Source: Perkinsus marinus ATCC 50983 (Eukaryota; Perkinsozoa; Perkinsida; Perkinsidae). From it: DNA of 21,289 bases. Location: assembly GCF_000006405.1 (NCBI RefSeq), contig NW_003209919.1, forward strand, positions 6,182 to 27,470, read 5' to 3'. Numbering within the stretch: position 1 is the stretch's first letter; the number at the start of each line of letters is the position of its first letter. The position numbers and the translations under genes are program-made. The notes beneath the pieces were generated by a model. It saw nothing but the letters and a program-made list of their open reading frames with translations, was not told the origin of the DNA and ran no database searches. Below, piece by piece: positions 17,349 through 21,289 of the stretch.

Positions 17349-19355
17349 TCAGTACATATGCATGTTGAGACCTTCAGATCTCCCACGGGGCCACCGTACT
17401 TTCTCGTAGTTGTTCTTGACATACACATAACAATGTACATACCTACAACCAGCAGTGCTAAACTCATTGAACGTTGAACGCCTCTGAACGCACAATGAGG
17501 GCATTCCCATAAGAGGAGACGCGCAAGGGGACTAAGGGATTACATGCTGATTAAGCCTTGCATTATGTTCTTCAATGTGAAGTATTGGAGAGCATCATGT
17601 CGGGCAAGGTAACTACAGAGAGTTTGATACCGTCACGCGCCATGAAATTCCCCAACCAACCGACCAGGTTAAATCTCCCATATGCGGCACGTTGGCGACG
17701 GTCTTAGTCGCCTTAGACTTCGTGACCTGAGCATTAGCGTGAGCGAACTATACAGATGCACGCATGCACAGAAGATATTCGCTCTACCTTATCCTCCTTC
17801 TCGCAGACAGTCTCGCGAAACTCCAGTTTTTCGTCCAGTTCCATTCGACGTAGAACTGAGCAAATGATAGACCTCAGCCGTCAGCAATCTCATTGATCCA
17901 GCGGCCTTGCCACTCACAATGCTTCCAACATCGGTGAGAAATGAAAAAATGAGACCCCTAATATATACAGCACAAACCTTGATTGAAAGGTTTGTGTTGT
18001 AAATCCGAACATATGCAGACCGCGGGGTTCGATCCGGATACCTATCCCATGACAGCCGATCAACTTACTATCTGCCCTGGAATGATGATACGACTTCCCC
18101 TCATCTTGAATAGCATCGCACCACTTGAGGTACTTAGAGAGCCTGCAAATCGCCACAATGACCGAGCTCAAGACAATCCCTCATGTCACTACTTTGAGTA
18201 GAATTGCCCCTGCACGGCCACACCAAAGTTGTTACCATCCTCTTCCTTCGGGACGTGCATAAGTACAAACCGCTGCAATCGAGTGAGCCTAACAACAACA
18301 ACGACTCCAACAACACCATTGCATAACCAATTGCGGAAATCCAAAATCCGAAAGACCAGTGTGGTTAATATTTCCACATGTGTTGGTGACAATATCAAAA
18401 CTCTAAGGAAATTTTGGAGAATTTATGTTAGTTTCTCTACACTTCTTTTATATAGTCTCTCAATTCGTATATGGACTCCTATGATAAGCGAGGGAACCAT
18501 TAAGCTCTGCTGAGTAAAGCGAACAAATTTTGCAGCACTGTCTTTGACATTCTACACCATCACAAAACATCACCATAGCGCAAATTCACGCGCTGAATAC
18601 CATGCCTCCACATAGCAGTGGAGTCGTTATGAACAGCATGAACAGCATCGCAATGTATGTTGGACCACAGGTATTTTGCCTCCTCATAACACTACCTGTC
18701 AATCGCTATGTCGATCTCTCTGGTGACTGCCTTGCCTGCTTCAACCACTCGTGAATTGGGATTGCCCGATCGAACCCCAGACGCCGAACACTCCTATACA
18801 TGATAAATGTACCCTTACCGAGAATCGAACCCACGGTCTTGCGATCCACAACGGACCGACCGTCCTACCTCAGCTGCAAACGCCTCTTCCACCTCGATCA
18901 CATCACCGGTCATAGTGAATATGATGGGAATCTTTCTCTCCACTTCAAGAATGTACAAAGGAAGCTCTTTCAGCAAATGTTCGCCCTCTGAAGACGTGAC
19001 CACATCACGATCACAACTGTCAATACAACCGGAAGGGCAGGAGTTGAAAACCGAGCCTCGCATGCTACTACGCTCCACACCACTATCCGACATATTCCGC
19101 ATAGAGCCCGAGAGAGACTACCCATCAATGATGCAGAGAGCATATATACGAGCTTTGTATAACGACGATGCCATAACCATCATAATAGTAAAGTTTTGAG
19201 CGTCTTACCCAAGCCCACATATTACCATTATCGTAGGTTTCGAGTAGACGATCCAACTCCCTCTTCACTGTAGCCGAGTCGGTTCCATTAATCATCGTAC
19301 TAGCCTTATTTGGACTCTTTGTAGACGTGAGGGAGTTGTGTCGACTGTTTACCAT
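17349..19355 (-). CDS. PSME3-like: PA28/11S proteasome activator, copy A
   Basis: Nine exons: 19355-19226, 18987-18869, 18793-18696, 18288-18193, 18142-18069, 17855-17788, 17726-17665, 17612-17544 and 17442-17349, giving 269 residues. The activation loop E-E-D-G-N-N-F-G-V is at 131-139. The C-terminus has N-Y-E-K-V-R-W-P-R and ends H-M-Y. The N-terminal helix (L-K-E-L-P-L-Y-I-L-E-V-E) matches the animal PA28 helix 1 region. The first 43 residues are Ser/Thr/Asn-rich and unlike B and C. Within the well-conserved activation-loop exon it matches C at about three quarters of positions. A 9-bp hairpin lies just upstream of the ATG. Introns 2 and 5 hold tRNA-like sequence. It is probably expressed from its own promoter, since B follows after 196 bp. 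Confidence 0.9.
17967..18000. repeat. 14-bp hairpin in PA28-A intron 5
   Basis: An inverted repeat with a 10-bp perfect core (CACAAACCTT / AAGGTTTGTG, loop GATTGA). It extends to 14 bp with one G:U pair. It sits 26 nt from a tRNA-like B-box (18026-18035) in the same intron. Confidence 0.85.
18026..18035 (+). other. tRNA-like B-box in PA28-A intron 5
   Basis: GGTTCGATCC, antisense to the gene, 33 nt inside the 5' splice site of intron 18068-17856. No complete cloverleaf was found. Confidence 0.45.
18794..18868 (-). other. tRNA-like sequence forming PA28-A intron 2
   Basis: The 75-nt intron reads like a tRNA in the sense direction. There is a D-arm-like start (GCTGAGGTAGGAC, spanning the splice site), a possible anticodon arm CGGTC-7 nt-GATCG, a B-box-like GGTTCGATTC and an end AAGGGTACA. 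The 5' acceptor half and a good T stem are missing, so it is not a functional tRNA. Confidence 0.4.
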
Positions 19356-20020
19356 AATGTACTACTGTCAGAGTAGTACAAAAAGGAACTAACAGGGATC
19401 AGCGATAAACCTAGGAGCGACGCCACTCCTGACACTATTAGATGAACCCGTCAAGAAATCTATGTGGTACTAGCAATCGCGTTCTCCTAATCGTTCGAAA
19501 GGACCATTTGCGAATAACACAAGCTTTACGATTGAAACTAATATAGTGTATATGTAGCGTAAGCTCCTGATAACGCGTTAGGGCGGCAGCTCGGATAAAG
19601 CTATCAACCAATGGCTGATGAGGCCATGGACACCGAGCACCACCATGGCATTGCCCTATATGTCCAATCCGAAACTCTGACAATAACAAACACATACACG
19701 AGGGTCGACTCAGACGGACGCAGGAGTCCACACGAGCTCCCGACTATCACTGCTTTGTGGTGGCACCCCCACGGAAGAAATGCTCAACAACAGTCGGGTT
19801 ATCCCACGAAAAGCAAAAAACATAAACAAATCCACAACTATGCACGAGGATGGTACACTTCCCGGCAACGTTCGTCTACTTCTCGCAAACTCTCCGTGAC
19901 GGGTCTCACACACCACGAACAAGGCTCGAACAGTACTTCACAAAGCCATCGTGGAGGCATCCAGAAAATTCAAGCTCAACCACCACAGCGTTACCCCATC
20001 TTCAGTGAGTATACATACTA
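19356..20020. other. No gene assigned
   Basis: Holds the upstream region of PA28-A, with a hairpin TGTACTACT-GTCAG-AGTAGTACA at 19358-19380. Several overlapping open frames occur on both strands (the longest on plus, 19611-20021) with no recognisable motif. One plus-strand stretch near 19920-19998 ends at a strong donor (CA|GTGAGTAT), so a small plus-strand gene is possible but unproven. Confidence 0.4.
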
Positions 20021-20021
20021 A

Positions 20022-20291
20022 TCACATGTCATCGAGCCTCTGTATATGGACGGTGAACCTTTCACACAATAGTACCTTATCTACTACAGACAGTAGGGGG
20101 ATGTACGCGCTTATGACAGCGGACCATAAGTCACAAATGAAACGTCTACCAGATACTTCCTTATTAGCAAATCGATTATTATGGCGAGCGCTACAGCCAC
20201 TTGTGGTGCTCCCAGGCTTCCCGTCCAGGAGCTTCCTAGTGCTTGATCGCGGACTGGGGGCACTGGGGCCGCCGGGCTTGGCATCACTCAT
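20022..20291 (-). CDS. Small hypothetical protein
   Basis: An 89-codon minus-strand frame starts M-S-D-A-K-P-G-G-P-S 220 bp after the RAB28 stop codon. The first third is rich in Pro, Ser, Gly and Arg. A hydrophobic patch follows (W-S-A-V-I-S-A-Y-I-P-L-L). An in-frame GT-AG intron (donor after D-K, acceptor ATACAG) would shorten it to about 77 residues. It has the same orientation as all its neighbours. No family was recognised and it may be spurious. Confidence 0.3.
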   Translation of the reverse strand: MSDAKPGGPSAPSPRSSTRKLLDGKPGSTTSGCSARHNNRFANKEVSGRRFICDLWSAVISAYIPLLSVVDKVLLCERFTVHIQRLDDM

Positions 20292-20510
20292 ACATTTAAT
20301 CCAAGAGTCTGATCACTGAGGATGACTCGATAATGTAACCCACTCAGTTCACCAGAAGAGAATATTCCAGCGGCTACCCACGACCCTCAGCCCTGAGAAT
20401 CATCTAACTACTCGCTCAGTCGTCCACTTGCATCACTTCCTCTGCAGACGTTGACTCTACTTTCTTGTAGGACTCCCCAGATTGACCACACCACAAAGGC
20501 ATTAATGAGA

Positions 20511-21289
20511 CTATTGAACCGCACACCGCGATCGACGGCTGGATGTTCGAGCAGCCATCCTCGGGGCAACTACATGAGCATGACGTGGGTCATCTTGAGG
20601 ATAATCGACGAGCTCAGCCTTCACTACCTTCTGATGGACCTAACATGTTACCTGCGAGGAAGAGCACTACATTAAGCCCACTTGGATCTCCGGTTCCTTC
20701 AGAGTTATCCCCGCCAGATTCGCTGCTATCTGATAGAATGCAGTGGCGACCTCATCACCAGTCTTCGCCGAGACGAGGAAGTGTCCACTCCTACAAGATG
20801 CAGTAGATCATCATCACCTATGGAGTCGCCCTACATGCCTCGTTCCAGAGCGAAGACACTGTGCTTGGCTCGGCTCACCATACGCATGTGCTCAAGGTCG
20901 TCCTTGTTAGCCATTAGGAATAGCAACCTATCAATAGCTGCCACATGGCCACAGCCAGAGGAAGGTCCTCACGGGAAGTCGGGCTTCTCCTCCGTCTGGC
21001 TACTCCTCACTGCCCTGAAAGGCTCAAACTAACTACACGAACGAAAGAGGAGCTCTGAACACCCGTAAACAAGATGCAGCCAGTCGTTGAGATCTTGAAA
21101 GCTCTGATAGCTAGTGATATCATACACCATAATCACTGCATCCGAACCATAGATGTACCTATTCCGGCGACACGCCATAACGTGCCCCCCCACCCGCTCG
21201 TATACTCTACACACTAATCTATCCCATCGCGTAGACGTAGTAATACGAGGATCCCACAAGTAAACATGTTGCACTGCCGCTAGCGATAA
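20511..21289 (-). CDS. RAB28: RAB28 small GTPase, 5' end beyond window
   Basis: Exons: the first visible one ends at 21063, then 21014-20973, 20927-20835, 20790-20682 and 20639-20511. The visible protein has Y-I-Y-G-S-D-A-V-I-M-V-Y-D-I-T and Y-Q-S-F-Q-D-L-N-D-W, the guanine-specificity motif N-K-D-D-L-E-H-M-R, and S-A-K-T-G-D. The end is V-V-K-A-E-L-V-D-Y, then C-A-V-Q. Human RAB28 has Y-I-Y-G, Y-Q-S-F-E-N-L-E-D-W, N-K-I-D-L-E-H-M-R, S-A-K-T-G-D and the same CaaX box CAVQ, so the assignment is firm. CaaX boxes are farnesylated, and RAB28 works in vesicle and ciliary traffic. The P-loop must lie right of the window. Around 21150-21270 the frame reads Y-L-W-D but I could not place the switch II G-G-Q; an unresolved intron is likely. 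Confidence 0.92.

Noticed and set aside
18763-18775. B-box-like GGTTCGATCGGG on the minus strand near PA28-A intron 2
   Set aside because: It lies inside exon 3 of PA28-A (E-C-S-A-S-G-V-R-S-G), which aligns with exon 3 of the other copies, so it is coding.
19611-20021. 136-codon plus-strand open frame
   Set aside because: Its composition is low-complexity, it has no motif, and competing frames on both strands are equally open. It is left as possible but unsupported.

Overview
This window is nuclear DNA of a unicellular eukaryote. Every recognisable protein gene is split by short GT-AG introns, many of 33 to 60 nt, and the reconstructed proteins are deep eukaryotic families. The compact, intron-dense layout and balanced base composition would suit an alveolate such as Perkinsus, but that assignment is an inference and no taxon-specific marker was found.

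Left part (1 to about 6,000): a non-coding-looking mosaic of direct repeats. It holds a 146-bp direct duplication, a 315-bp tandem unit carrying a tRNA-Arg(ACG) gene (a third copy lies at 5686-5759), and two segments (about 272 bp and 209 bp) duplicated 0.5 to 3 kb away. It also holds an array of 70/71-bp units (about 2700-3475) in which each unit can form three small hairpins. The segment joints are striking: two left partners and two right partners occur in all four combinations at the same base.

Middle and right (about 6,300 to 21,289): a run of genes all on the minus strand. From right to left these are a RAB28 small GTPase (5' end beyond the right edge, CaaX box CAVQ), an uncertain small ORF, three tandem PA28/11S proteasome-activator genes, a single-thioredoxin QSOX sulfhydryl oxidase, and an EXO1-like 5' nuclease. 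An extra exon pair lies beyond the nuclease, possibly its tail.

The main find is the PA28 triplet. Each copy has nine exons with identical intron phases and, apart from exon 1, identical exon lengths. Each keeps the activation loop and a C-terminal tyrosine, and none has an in-frame stop in my reconstruction. Their N-termini are unrelated; one begins with a strongly hydrophobic segment. All three have about 28 more residues after the activation loop than animal PA28-gamma (compared from memory). They could build mixed proteasome caps. Several introns of these genes and of the nuclease contain tRNA-like T-arm sequences, mostly antisense and within about 35 nt of the 5' splice site.
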